NCBI GenBank assembly: GCA_027600665.1
Contig: JADGJL010000003.1
Location: forward strand, 186,001-250,000
Source: Irineochytrium annulatum
Lineage: Eukaryota; Chytridiomycota; Chytridiomycetes; Chytridiales; Chytridiaceae
Direction of reading: 5' to 3'
Length of the DNA stretch: 64,000 bases
Positions 25,492-34,834 of the stretch are shown here, in pieces. The translations under genes were made by a program, and so were the position numbers. Every line of letters starts with the position of its first letter. Position 1 is the stretch's first letter. A model generated the notes under the pieces. It was not told the DNA's origin. It was given only the letters and a program-made list of their open reading frames with translations, and did not search any database.

Positions 25492-26661
25492 ATGAGAATA
25501 CTTATTGTTGACGACAATCCGACGAATGTCATTATCATTCGAGAAATTCTGAAAAAAGAGAACTATCGTGACATTGTAACGGCGAGTTCCGCCATGGAAA
25601 TGTTCGAAGTGTTGGGAATTGGGGAGGAAAGCAACGAACTTCGTCCAAGACCGTCGGATATTGACCTGATTTTGCTAGATATGATGATGCCCGAGATGGA
25701 CGGTATCGAAGCCTGCAGTATTGTGCAAAAATTTGAAAATTTGAAGGATATACCGATTATTATGGTGACTGCCATCGGAGACTCCAAGAAACTTGCCGAA
25801 GCATTGGATGCAGGTGCATCTGACTATGTGACCAAACCGATTAATAAAGTCGAACTGATGGCCAGAATTCGACTCGCACTTCGTTTGAAACAGGAGAAGG
25901 ATTGGCATAAAGAGCGAGATCAACGTATTCAGGATGAACTCAAGTTGGCAGCAATGGTTCAAAATGCTGTATTAAGTCCGGCAATCAGGGACCCGTTGTT
26001 CCAAGTGCATGCCATCTATAAACCTTCTTTTGAGCTTGCAGGTGACCTGTATTCATGGTATCCGCTTGGGGAAGGGCGTTATGGTGTATTGTTGCTCGAC
26101 ATGATGGGACATGGGATATCTTCATCCCTGTTTACGATGTTTATCGCTTCTGTCTTGAAAGATACAGTGACCACCTACGTCGATCCAGAGAAGGTTATTC
26201 AGGAGTTGAACCGTCGCTTCAATCAGCTCCATTTAGGGAAACAATTGGTACAGTACTATTTCACCGCAATTTACCTGGTTGTGGATACACGGATGAAGCG
26301 TATTGATTATGTCAACGCAGGACATCCGCCTGCATTATTCTTCCAAGATGACGGCAGTGTCACTACTTTTGACAGCGTCTGCTGTCCTGTTGGTTTATTT
26401 GACAAAATGGATATTGAGCCACAAACGATCCATTATCAGGGCGATGGACATATTGCGCTTTATACAGATGGCTTATTGGAAACTGTTCAGGGTGGGCAGG
26501 AGGAACAACATGAATTCCTGGTCGAAAAACTGAGCGGTTCACATCAATGGAATGAAGATGCCATACAGGCACTGTTTTTTGACGACGAGATATCACAGGA
26601 ACGTGATGATGACAAGTGTCTGGTCTGGATTACGCTGGAAAAAGGAGCGGATACTGAATGA
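25492..26661 (+). CDS. rsbY: Receiver-PP2C phosphatase (RsbY/RsbU-like SigB activator)
   Basis: 389 residues. A receiver domain (1-125) has phospho-acceptor D63 (LILLDMMMPEMDG) and a Lys-Pro near 118 (VTKPINK). A linker (about 130-155) leads to a PP2C-type phosphatase domain with metal-binding AGDLYSW, LLDMMGHG and ALYTDGLLE motifs. In the partner-switch pathway such enzymes dephosphorylate the STAS antagonist RsbV and so free the sigma factor. This layout equals B. cereus RsbY, which is activated by phosphorylation from RsbK. The stop overlaps the kinase start as ATGA, so the two are co-translated. GGAG lies before the ATG. Confidence 0.9.
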   Translation: MRILIVDDNPTNVIIIREILKKENYRDIVTASSAMEMFEVLGIGEESNELRPRPSDIDLILLDMMMPEMDGIEACSIVQKFENLKDIPIIMVTAIGDSKKLAEALDAGASDYVTKPINKVELMARIRLALRLKQEKDWHKERDQRIQDELKLAAMVQNAVLSPAIRDPLFQVHAIYKPSFELAGDLYSWYPLGEGRYGVLLLDMMGHGISSSLFTMFIASVLKDTVTTYVDPEKVIQELNRRFNQLHLGKQLVQYYFTAIYLVVDTRMKRIDYVNAGHPPALFFQDDGSVTTFDSVCCPVGLFDKMDIEPQTIHYQGDGHIALYTDGLLETVQGGQEEQHEFLVEKLSGSHQWNEDAIQALFFDDEISQERDDDKCLVWITLEKGADTE

Positions 26662-29600
26662 AGATCAGAAATAAACTGCTGGTTGGATTTACCGCTCTGA
26701 TGGCTATTTTGATCGTGCTCACGTTTGTGAGTTATGAACGGCTAAACAGCAGTAATCAACAGATTGATCAGATGTATCAGGAACGTTATCTCAAAGTACG
26801 GTTCACTTCAGCAGCGCGCGGAGAGGTTAATGACATTGCTAAAGTGCTGGCTAACTTGTTGTTGAATCCCAAAAATTCGACTGCTGCTGCGGACGGTGAC
26901 CTGAAAGACATGAAAGATCGGGGGGATGGTTACCTCGCAGAGGTAAGAAACCGTGCGGACAGTGCACCTGAACATCAGTTGGTGGATCGTGTGAATACTG
27001 CATGGGGCGCGTATACAGACTATGCCACGAGACAGATTAGCCTGATGTCTCAAGGAAGGGCAGAAGATGCAAATAACTACCGCAATTCAACAGGGCTCGC
27101 GGTGCAGAAAGAAGCCGTAGATAGTTTGAATGCCCTCTCCCGATACCAGGATCAAGAGATTGATGCCGAGATCAAGAGCGCTAACGCTGCCTATACAAGA
27201 GCGGTGCAGATTACGATAAGCATCATGATTGCGGGATTGTTGCTTGCTCTGGGAGTGATCATGTGGGTACTGCCAAGCATCACTCGAGGTTTGAATACGG
27301 TATCCATGATGATTACCAGTTTCGGTAAAGGTCGTTACCGTACCATTCGGCGTATTCAGGTCAAATCCACTGATGAAATTGGTCAGATCGCCAGTGTTTT
27401 CAAAGATGTGTCCAGTGATCTGGAAGAAAAACTGGAAGTCGAGAAGGCTTACGTACAGGCTCAGCAGGATCAAAACTGGATGAACTCCAACATCGCAAGA
27501 GTTCCTGAGCTACTTCGTGGAATTGGCTCCATTCGTCAAATCTCACAAATGTTTATCAGCGAGTTCACACCGGTCCTTGGTGCTCAATTGGGGGTCGTCT
27601 ATCTGATTGATGAGGAGAAACATCCCGACGAATTGAGACGTTACGGTGCATATGCATTCGAAGAGAACGAAGACGTTGGAAAGGAAATGTACCGAATCGG
27701 TGAAGGCCTGATTGGTCAGGCCGCACTGGATATGACGCCTATTATTCTGGAGAATACGCCAGAGGATTATGTGCATATTGGATCAGCTTCAGGTTCAACA
27801 CGTGCTGCAGGTATCATGATCTATCCTGTCGTGTTTGAAGATGAACTGATTGGTGTTGTTGAACTGGCTTCCTTTGAAGGGTTCAATGAACAGCATAGAC
27901 AATTGTTTGCCCAACTGATCATGAACTTGGGTGTTATTTTGAACAACGTTCGTCGTCGTTTACGTGTTGAGGAACTGCTTCGTGAATCCCAGGCACTTAC
28001 AGAGGAACTACAAGTTCAATCGGAAGAACTGCAGACACAACAGGAAGAACTGCGTCGCTCCAATGAGAATCTGGAGGAGCAGACAGAAGCACTTAAACGC
28101 TCGGAGGAATTGTTGCAGCGTCAGCAAGAAGAACTGGAGCATTACAACACGGAGCTTATTGCCAAAACGCGGGCACTTGAAGAGCAGGTACGTGAAGTTG
28201 AAGAGAAAAATGACGAAATTGAGAAAACGAAGACACAGTTGGAACAACAAGCTACGCAACTGTCGATGACAAGCAAGTATAAGTCCGAATTTTTGGCGAA
28301 TATGTCACATGAACTTCGTACACCACTGAATAGTCTGCTCATTTTGTCTCAGCTATTGTCGGAGAACAAGGGTGGAAACCTGACTGATAAACAGCAGGAA
28401 TATGCCCAAACCATCTACATGTCGGGTGCGGATCTGCTGAAGATGATTGATGAGATTCTGGACCTGTCCAAAGTGGATGCTGGTAAGATGGATATCAATT
28501 ATGAGACGGTTCGAATGGAAGAGCTGACCAGCTTTGTTCAGCAAAACTTTGGACCGATGGCAAATAAAAAAGAGCTGAACTTGAACATCGAATTCGACAG
28601 CGACTTACCGGAATGGGTGTACACAGACAGTCATCGTGTCAAACAGATTTTGCGGAACTTGTTATCGAACGCATTTAAGTTTACCAATCGTGGTTCGGTT
28701 AGTCTGATTGGACGACGGATGAAACCGGAAGAACTCCCGGGATATATGAACACCAATCAGGAATATCTCGGATTCAGTGTGAAAGATACGGGCATTGGCA
28801 TTCCTTCGGACAAGACGGATCTGATCTTTGAAGCATTCCAGCAGGTAGATGGGACCACAAGTCGCAAATACGGTGGAACTGGCCTGGGATTGTCCATTAG
28901 CAGGGAGCTGGCACGTTTGCTTGGTGGCGCAATACAGGTGGAATCTTCCGAAGGCGAGGGTAGCTGCTTTACCTTGTACCTGCCGGATAATCATGAAGAG
29001 GAAGCACTGGTGGAGGAAGGGGCTTCAAAAGAAGCAGCTGTATCCTCAGAGGAGCTTTATGAACAATCCTTCGAAACACGGACCATGCTCTCAAGTCATC
29101 AGTCCATCCCATCTCCTGATCCAGAGCGAAGCGTGGGTACAGATCTGTCTCCTAGCCATACTCCGGATGTCACGCAGATCGAAGATGATCGGGAGAATCT
29201 CATGGAAGGTGACAAAATCCTTCTTATCATTGAGGATGATGTGAACTTTGCACATATTTTGATGGATATGGCGAGAGGAAGAGGATTCAAAGCACTTGTT
29301 GCCCTTCAAGGGGATAAAGGTCTGGACATGGCCCGTCAGTATCTGCCGGATGCCATCATCCTTGATATTCAACTGCCTGTTATGGACGGTTGGACCATTC
29401 TGGGTGAACTGAAGAGCAGTTCGGCAACACGTCACATCCCGGTACATGTCATCTCAGTCATTGATGATATGAAGCAAGGTTTGATGATGGGCGCCATTGC
29501 GTATCTGAAAAAACCTTCAAGCAAGGATTCACTGGATAAGGCTTTCTCGCATATCAAATCCTATACCGAGAATCAGTTGAAACGACTGTTGATTGTGGAA

Positions 29601-30383
29601 GATGATGAAATTCAGCGTAAAGCCATTATTGAATTGATTGGTCATGACGATGTTGCAATTACGGCAGTATCCACAGGTAGCGAGGCATTGAATGAATTAC
29701 ACAGCCAGCGTTATGACTGCATGGTACTGGATCTGATGTTAACGGATATGACCGGTTTTGAGTTGCTCGACCAGATTCGGGATGATGAATATCTGAACGA
29801 TCTGCCGATTATAATTTATACAGGCAAAGAACTGGATTCCAAGGAAGAAATGAAGCTGCGCAAATATGCGGAATCCATCATTATCAAGGATGTGAAGTCA
29901 CCGGAACGTCTGCTGGACGAAACCACATTGTTCCTGCACCGGGTAGAAGCCAATCTGCCGGAAGACAAGCGTCGCATCTTGCAGAAGTTACACAACAAGG
30001 AAACGTTGTTTGAAGGCAAAAAGATATTGCTTGTAGATGACGATATCCGTAATGTATTTGCTCTTTCAAGTGTCCTTGAAGGCTATCGAATGGATGTAAC
30101 ATTTGCAGAAAATGGCCGTGAGGCTCTGGAGATTTTAGAGAAAAATCCGGAATTTGATCTGGTACTGATGGATATGATGATGCCAGAAATGGACGGTTAT
30201 GAAGCGATGACACGAATCAGACAGATCCCGCAGTTTGAAAAGTTGCCTATTATTGCGCTCACGGCGAAAGCCATGAAAGAGGATCGCGGCAAATGTATTG
30301 AGGCCGGAGCATCTGATTATGTGAAAAAACCGATCCAGACAGATCAATTGTTATCCTTAATGCGCGTATGGCTGTATTCGTAA
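26658..30383 (+). CDS. rsbK: Giant hybrid histidine kinase with three receivers (RsbK-like)
   Basis: 1,241 residues. A membrane helix, a CHASE3-type extracytoplasmic sensor (about 30-180), a second helix (about 185-205) and HAMP lead into a GAF domain (about 290-430). A long Gln/Glu-rich coiled coil (about 435-535) precedes HisKA with H551 (NMSHELRTP) and an HATPase (GTGLGLSISREL). Three receivers follow with acceptors D903 (ILDIQLPVMDG), D1025 (VLDLMLTDMTG) and D1172 (LMDMMMPEMDG). The middle one lacks the usual Lys-Pro pair (IIIKDV). CHASE3-HAMP-GAF-kinase-receiver and the adjacent rsbY and rsbM genes match B. cereus RsbK, though three receivers is elaborate. Confidence 0.88.
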   Translation: MKIRNKLLVGFTALMAILIVLTFVSYERLNSSNQQIDQMYQERYLKVRFTSAARGEVNDIAKVLANLLLNPKNSTAAADGDLKDMKDRGDGYLAEVRNRADSAPEHQLVDRVNTAWGAYTDYATRQISLMSQGRAEDANNYRNSTGLAVQKEAVDSLNALSRYQDQEIDAEIKSANAAYTRAVQITISIMIAGLLLALGVIMWVLPSITRGLNTVSMMITSFGKGRYRTIRRIQVKSTDEIGQIASVFKDVSSDLEEKLEVEKAYVQAQQDQNWMNSNIARVPELLRGIGSIRQISQMFISEFTPVLGAQLGVVYLIDEEKHPDELRRYGAYAFEENEDVGKEMYRIGEGLIGQAALDMTPIILENTPEDYVHIGSASGSTRAAGIMIYPVVFEDELIGVVELASFEGFNEQHRQLFAQLIMNLGVILNNVRRRLRVEELLRESQALTEELQVQSEELQTQQEELRRSNENLEEQTEALKRSEELLQRQQEELEHYNTELIAKTRALEEQVREVEEKNDEIEKTKTQLEQQATQLSMTSKYKSEFLANMSHELRTPLNSLLILSQLLSENKGGNLTDKQQEYAQTIYMSGADLLKMIDEILDLSKVDAGKMDINYETVRMEELTSFVQQNFGPMANKKELNLNIEFDSDLPEWVYTDSHRVKQILRNLLSNAFKFTNRGSVSLIGRRMKPEELPGYMNTNQEYLGFSVKDTGIGIPSDKTDLIFEAFQQVDGTTSRKYGGTGLGLSISRELARLLGGAIQVESSEGEGSCFTLYLPDNHEEEALVEEGASKEAAVSSEELYEQSFETRTMLSSHQSIPSPDPERSVGTDLSPSHTPDVTQIEDDRENLMEGDKILLIIEDDVNFAHILMDMARGRGFKALVALQGDKGLDMARQYLPDAIILDIQLPVMDGWTILGELKSSSATRHIPVHVISVIDDMKQGLMMGAIAYLKKPSSKDSLDKAFSHIKSYTENQLKRLLIVEDDEIQRKAIIELIGHDDVAITAVSTGSEALNELHSQRYDCMVLDLMLTDMTGFELLDQIRDDEYLNDLPIIIYTGKELDSKEEMKLRKYAESIIIKDVKSPERLLDETTLFLHRVEANLPEDKRRILQKLHNKETLFEGKKILLVDDDIRNVFALSSVLEGYRMDVTFAENGREALEILEKNPEFDLVLMDMMMPEMDGYEAMTRIRQIPQFEKLPIIALTAKAMKEDRGKCIEAGASDYVKKPIQTDQLLSLMRVWLYS

Positions 30384-30469
30384 GTTCATTATTCGTATGT
30401 TCATTGTTTGGGTAATGAAAGACAATACGACGAATACGCAAGTAACAAATGAAGAAGTGGAGAGAATTT

Positions 30470-31342
30470 ATGACACCGTGGGAACCTACCGAGACGGGGG
30501 CAGATTTGGTCCGTATGCCGCAAGATGAAGAGCGCGAGCTGATCGAGATTGAGTTGCTGTTGGAAGGCATGCACCGTTTATATGGATATGATTTTAGAAA
30601 CTATGCACTGCCGTCCCTGAAACGAAGAATCTGGCATCATGCACATGCTGAAGGTGTTAAGAGCATATCCGGCTTGCAGGAGCGCGTTCTTCATGACCGT
30701 TCCGCATTTGACCGTTTTGTACAGAACTTATCCATCCCTGTAACGGAAATGTTTCGAGATCCTTCGCTTTTCCGAATGTTTCGGGAAAAGATTATTCCTA
30801 TCCTGAGAACCTACCCGTATATCCGAATATGGCATGCGGGTTGCTCTACCGGAGAGGAAGTCTATTCCATGGCCATCATGTTGCATGAGGAAGGACTGTA
30901 TGACAAGGCGAGAATCTACGCAACGGATATGAATGACCGCTCTCTGCAACAGGCCAAAGAAGGCGTATACGGTATTGAGAAGATGAAACTATTTACTACA
31001 AATTATTTGGAGGCAGGGGGTACCAGAGCCTTCTCCGAGTACTATACAGCGAAATACAATTCGGTGATATTTCATCCTTTTTTAAGGAAGAACATCATTT
31101 TCGCCGAGCATAATCTGGCAACAGACCGGTCATTTAACGAGTTTAATGTTATCTTTTGCCGAAATGTCATGATTTATTTTAATGATGAACTGCGGAACCA
31201 TGTGCATGGGCTGTTTCATGAGAGCTTGAGCCACTTTGGTATTCTGGTTCTAGGGTCGAAAGAATCGATACATTTTACAGAGTTCAGTGATACCTATGAG
31301 CCGTTAGACCGGACCGAAAAAATATACCGGAAGATCAAATAG
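30470..31342 (+). CDS. rsbM: CheR-type methyltransferase (RsbM-like)
   Basis: 290 residues. The N-terminal helical domain (about 20-90) and SAM-binding domain are those of Che[14 protein letters not shown], the SAM motif [24 protein letters not shown], and [11 protein letters not shown]. No chemotaxis receptor is near. In B. cereus the equivalent protein RsbM methylates the kinase RsbK and restrains SigB activity, and its gene lies beside rsbK as here. The long hydrophilic helices of the RsbK-like protein would be the natural substrate. The ATG at 30470 is chosen for GGAG seven bases upstream; the ATG at 30449 lacks such a site. Confidence 0.87.
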   Translation: MTPWEPTETGADLVRMPQDEERELIEIELLLEGMHRLYGYDFRNYALPSLKRRIWHHAHAEGVKSISGLQERVLHDRSAFDRFVQNLSIPVTEMFRDPSLFRMFREKIIPILRTYPYIRIWHAGCSTGEEVYSMAIMLHEEGLYDKARIYATDMNDRSLQQAKEGVYGIEKMKLFTTNYLEAGGTRAFSEYYTAKYNSVIFHPFLRKNIIFAEHNLATDRSFNEFNVIFCRNVMIYFNDELRNHVHGLFHESLSHFGILVLGSKESIHFTEFSDTYEPLDRTEKIYRKIK

Positions 31343-31358
31343 GGGGTTAGGGTTAGCC

Positions 31359-33035
31359 ATGGGGCTCAATGAACCAATCCACATATTATTGGTAGATGAC
31401 CGCCCTGAGAACTTGCTTGCTCTTGAAGCAGTTCTGGAATCGGAACAATATAAACTCGTTAAGGCAACTTCTGGAGAAGAGGCACTCCGCTGTCTGCTAA
31501 AAGACGAATTTGCGGTTATCGTTCTCGATGTGCAGATGCCTGGAATGGACGGAATTGAGACAGCAAAATTAATTAAGGCACGGGACAAGTCCAAGGATGT
31601 GCCGATTATATTCATCTCTGCGAATAGCAGAGAAGCGGAGCATTTGTTTGCCGGATATTCAGCCGGGGCTATTGATTACATGGTTAAACCATTTATTCCT
31701 CAGATTTTGAAATCCAAAATCGAGGGATTTGTGGAGATGTTTATCACCAATAAACGACTGAAGACTCAGACGATGCTGCTTCACCAGAAGACACAGGAAT
31801 TGGAGAAGATGAATCAACAACTCATTCAGGCCAAGGAAGAAGCGGAGATTGCAGCGAATGCCAAGACCGAATTCCTGGCGATGATGAGCCATGAGATTCG
31901 TACCCCGATGAACGGTGTCATCGGTATGGTGGATCTGCTGATGGAGACGGAACTGAAGGACGATCAGAAAGAATACGCAGACATCGTTCGTCGCAGTGCG
32001 GATGCACTCGTCACGGTCATCAACGACATTCTCGACTTCACCAAAATGGAATCCGGCAAAATGGAACTGGAAGAGCATCCTTTTGAAATCGTCTCCTGTA
32101 TCCGTGAAGTGCTGGGATTATTCGCTGCTGAAACAGGCAAAAAGAATCTGGAACTGGATTATTTCCTGGAAGATTCTGTTCCTGAATTAATTTACGGAGA
32201 CATGGCGAGGTTGCGTCAGGTTCTGTTGAATCTTATTGCCAATGCGATTAAATTTACTGATCACGGTGGAGTGTATCTGATCGTGTCTGTTAAGGAAGAA
32301 AAGGATGGACACCTGGCATTGGAGTTTGCTGTTAAAGACACCGGGATAGGTATCGCTTCAGACAAAGTTGACCGCCTGTTTCAGCCGTTTTCCCAGCTGG
32401 ATACATCAATGACACGTAAATACGGTGGAACTGGCTTGGGATTGGCAATCTGCAAGACTCTGGTTGAAATGATGGGTGGACAGATCTATCTGGATACAAC
32501 AGAGCAACGGGGAGCGACGTTTGTATTTACCATTCAGGCAAAACGCTATGTCGAAACTGAACTGGTCCAGAGGAGTGGGGAAGAGAATCTAACGGATGTA
32601 AAGAATGAGAATAAATATCCAACGGTATTAATTGTGGATGATCATCCGATTAATCAGAAGTTGATGTCGATTATGCTCGGTAAACTTGGGTTGCTCTCAG
32701 ACATTGCTGAAGATGGGCAGAGTGCACTCGATATGGTGAAGGGTAGCCCGTCTCCCTATGACTATGTGTTCATGGATCTGCAGATGCCTGTTATGGATGG
32801 TTTGGAATGTACACGGCGGATTCGAGAAAGCCTGCCCCCGTCCGATCAGCCGGTCATTATAGCTATGACTGCGAACGTGATGGAAGGTATTCAGCAACGC
32901 TGTATGGCTGCAGGTATGGATGATTATATTAGTAAACCAGTCAAAATGGGCAATGTAAAACAGAAAATATCCCAGTTTCAGAAACAACGACAAAGGCTAA
33001 ATTCAGGCCCTTCTGCTATGAATCAGGCCAATTGA
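31359..33035 (+). CDS. Second hybrid kinase: receiver-HisKA-HATPase-receiver
   Basis: 558 residues, no membrane segment. An N-terminal receiver (D57, [19 protein letters not shown]) is joined by a coiled-coil helix (about 130-165) to HisKA with H178 (MMSHEIRTP). An HATPase ([25 protein letters not shown]) and a C-terminal receiver (D473, [19 protein letters not shown]) follow. It starts 16 bases after the methyltransferase gene and precedes rsbV by 86 bases, so it is inside the stress cluster. It is not a component of the described B. cereus pathway. It may relay phosphate between the RsbK-like kinase and RsbY or bring in a second cytosolic signal. Confidence 0.88.
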   Translation: MGLNEPIHILLVDDRPENLLALEAVLESEQYKLVKATSGEEALRCLLKDEFAVIVLDVQMPGMDGIETAKLIKARDKSKDVPIIFISANSREAEHLFAGYSAGAIDYMVKPFIPQILKSKIEGFVEMFITNKRLKTQTMLLHQKTQELEKMNQQLIQAKEEAEIAANAKTEFLAMMSHEIRTPMNGVIGMVDLLMETELKDDQKEYADIVRRSADALVTVINDILDFTKMESGKMELEEHPFEIVSCIREVLGLFAAETGKKNLELDYFLEDSVPELIYGDMARLRQVLLNLIANAIKFTDHGGVYLIVSVKEEKDGHLALEFAVKDTGIGIASDKVDRLFQPFSQLDTSMTRKYGGTGLGLAICKTLVEMMGGQIYLDTTEQRGATFVFTIQAKRYVETELVQRSGEENLTDVKNENKYPTVLIVDDHPINQKLMSIMLGKLGLLSDIAEDGQSALDMVKGSPSPYDYVFMDLQMPVMDGLECTRRIRESLPPSDQPVIIAMTANVMEGIQQRCMAAGMDDYISKPVKMGNVKQKISQFQKQRQRLNSGPSAMNQAN

Positions 33036-33057
33036 AACAATTTCCAAACTCCTTTTT

Positions 33058-33084
33058 GTTTCACTCGTGCTGAAGTTGGGTTAT
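33058..33084 (+). promoter_or_regulatory. Autoregulatory SigB-type promoter of rsbV-rsbW-sigB
   Basis: GTTTCA (33058-33063) is followed after 15 bases by GGTTAT (33079-33084), or after 14 by GGGTTA. It lies 38 bases before rsbV. The same position holds the SigB promoter in the B. subtilis operon, giving positive autoregulation. Confidence 0.72.
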
Positions 33085-33121
33085 TAGGTAAGGAAACCAT
33101 TGATCAGGAGAGAGATGTCTA

Positions 33122-33460
33122 ATGAATACAAACAAAAATGAAAAATTCAATGCAAGAACTGAAACACAGGACGGCGTGTGCACGGTGTATCTGACTGGCG
33201 AACTGGATTTGTCGGTTGCTCCTGACTTCCGCTTGGTGATGGAGCCGCTGGTGGATAACAAGGAACAGGATCTCGTGATCAACATGAAAGAACTGAAGTA
33301 TATCGATAGTACAGGGATTGGTATCCTGTTATCTGTTTTGAAGGCAAGACATGGAATGGAAGCTCGCTTCGAAGTACAGGAAGTTCCTGCGCAAATTCAG
33401 AAACTTTTTGACATGACGGGCATCGCCAAATTCTTTGTCACTCAGAAGAATTCCCAATAG
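33122..33460 (+). CDS. rsbV: Anti-sigma factor antagonist (RsbV-like STAS protein)
   Basis: 112 residues forming one STAS domain. The phosphorylation segment reads YIDSTGIGILL, with S63 as the expected serine targeted by the RsbW kinase. LTGELDLSVAPDF is the usual beta-strand 2 region. Unphosphorylated RsbV binds RsbW and releases the sigma factor. rsbW follows after 18 bases and sigB overlaps rsbW, so the three form one operon. GGAGAG lies about ten bases before the ATG. The distinction from SpoIIAA rests on context: no spoIIAB/sigF gene features and a stress-gene neighbourhood. Confidence 0.9.
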   Translation: MNTNKNEKFNARTETQDGVCTVYLTGELDLSVAPDFRLVMEPLVDNKEQDLVINMKELKYIDSTGIGILLSVLKARHGMEARFEVQEVPAQIQKLFDMTGIAKFFVTQKNSQ

Positions 33461-33478
33461 GAAAGGATCGAAAAAGGA

Positions 33479-33931
33479 ATGAATGCAGAAGTTCAAAGAG
33501 TCACCCTTAATTTACCGGCGACAGCTGATTACGTTGATATTGTTAGACTCAATCTCTATGGAGTAGCATCAAAAATGGGATTTTCTTATGAAGACATTGA
33601 GGATATGAAAGTTGCTGTATCCGAGGCCTGTAACAACTCTGTACTGTATGCCTACTCACACGAAGGCGGCATGGTTGAAGTTGTATTCGAAGTGGATGGC
33701 GATACATTGTCCATTACTGTCAAGGACGAAGGTGCAAGCTTCGAGAACATGAACCCTGCTGTGTCACGTGCTGGTCTTCACGACAAAGAATTGACAGAAG
33801 CACAGATTGGCGGACTCGGGTTCTACCTGATGCAAGCCTTGATGGACGATGTCAGTGTGGAAAGTGAGACGGGCAAAGGTACGAAAGTAGTACTCGTAAA
33901 ACGTCTTGCAAGAAGTGAGGAGAAAGTATGA
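33479..33931 (+). CDS. rsbW: Anti-sigma factor / serine kinase (RsbW-like)
   Basis: 150 residues of the GHKL-ATPase anti-sigma family. The N box reads VAVSEACNNSVLYAY, the G1 box VKDEGASFE and the G2 region IGGLGFYLMQALMDDV. Such proteins sequester the sigma factor and phosphorylate their STAS antagonist on serine. The length equals that of B. subtilis RsbW (about 160). Its TGA overlaps the sigma factor ATG (ATGA), so stoichiometry of inhibitor and sigma factor is translationally tied. Confidence 0.9.
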   Translation: MNAEVQRVTLNLPATADYVDIVRLNLYGVASKMGFSYEDIEDMKVAVSEACNNSVLYAYSHEGGMVEVVFEVDGDTLSITVKDEGASFENMNPAVSRAGLHDKELTEAQIGGLGFYLMQALMDDVSVESETGKGTKVVLVKRLARSEEKV

Positions 33932-34701
33932 ATGAAAAAGTGACTCCCCCAGAGTCCATGTCTGAAGCTATTGGTTTGATCTGGGAATACCAGCAGACCC
34001 AAGATAATGAAATTGCAACAGTTCTCATCCGTAAATATGAACCGATGGTTAAGATGGCAGCAGGTAAAATTGCTCGGAATCGCCCCGATCTATACGAAGA
34101 TCTGTATCAGACCGGGCAGATGGCCTTGATTCGTTTGCTTAAGCAATACGATATCAACCTGGGTATTCCGTTTGAACCATATGCCATGAAAAGCATGATT
34201 GGTCATATGAAGAACTATTTGCGAGACAAATCCTGGTATATTCAGGTGCCCCGGAGAATTAAGGAAAAGGGAGCACTTGTGCAACATGCCATTGATGAGT
34301 TAACCGTGAAGCTGGAGCGCTCACCCGGTGTGAACGAAATTGCTGAATACCTTGATTTGACTGCAGAAGAGACGATTGAAGTTCTGGCTGGTCGGGAATG
34401 TTATCACTATGTGTCACTGGATTCTCCTCTATCTCAGGATGACAGTGCAGCAACATTAGGTGAACTGATCAGTGCGGATGTTAATGACTATGATTCGGTC
34501 GAAAAACGGATGGACTTGCAACAGGCATTGGGACAATTGAAGGAACAAGAGCAGCAGGTACTTATTCTAGCCTTTCAGGATGGCCAATCTCAGCGGGCAA
34601 TTGCCCAGAAGCTTGGTGTTTCACAGATGAGCGTATCTCGTATTCAGAAGCGAGCTACAGAGAAATTGAAACAGATCATGTCTAATGCTTCAATGTTATG
34701 A
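33928..34701 (+). CDS. sigB: SigB/F/G-family sigma factor (SigB-like)
   Basis: 257 residues of the group 3 sigma-70 family. Region 2 is visible in LYEDLYQTGQMALIRLLKQYD, region 3 in PRRIKEKGALVQHAIDELT and region 4 in QRAIAQKLGVSQMSVSRIQK. It directs RNA polymerase to general-stress promoters. Downstream of rsbVW, preceded by a SigB-type site and near several stress genes with matching promoters, it is best called SigB rather than SigF or SigG. A terminator follows within 80 bases. Confidence 0.88.
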   Translation: MNEKVTPPESMSEAIGLIWEYQQTQDNEIATVLIRKYEPMVKMAAGKIARNRPDLYEDLYQTGQMALIRLLKQYDINLGIPFEPYAMKSMIGHMKNYLRDKSWYIQVPRRIKEKGALVQHAIDELTVKLERSPGVNEIAEYLDLTAEETIEVLAGRECYHYVSLDSPLSQDDSAATLGELISADVNDYDSVEKRMDLQQALGQLKEQEQQVLILAFQDGQSQRAIAQKLGVSQMSVSRIQKRATEKLKQIMSNASML

Positions 34702-34738
34702 AAAATGGAACCCTAATGTTGTTGAGTACGGCATAAAT

Positions 34739-34778
34739 AAGGACACGTCATTGCACTGGAATGCATACGTGTCCTTTT
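34739..34778 (+). terminator. Terminator of the sigB operon
   Basis: AAGGACACGT pairs with ACGTGTCCTT, with an inner TTGCA/TGCAT pairing and a 3' T-run. Confidence 0.88.
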
Positions 34779-34834
34779 TGGGATCAAAAAAGATAAGTAT
34801 GCAATGAACGAACATAAGTGCAGGAGTGGATAAA

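Noticed and set aside
30384..30469. SigB-type promoter before the RsbM-like gene
   Set aside because: GGGTAA is present, but the base run 14 bases upstream (TATTCG) does not resemble GTTTCA.
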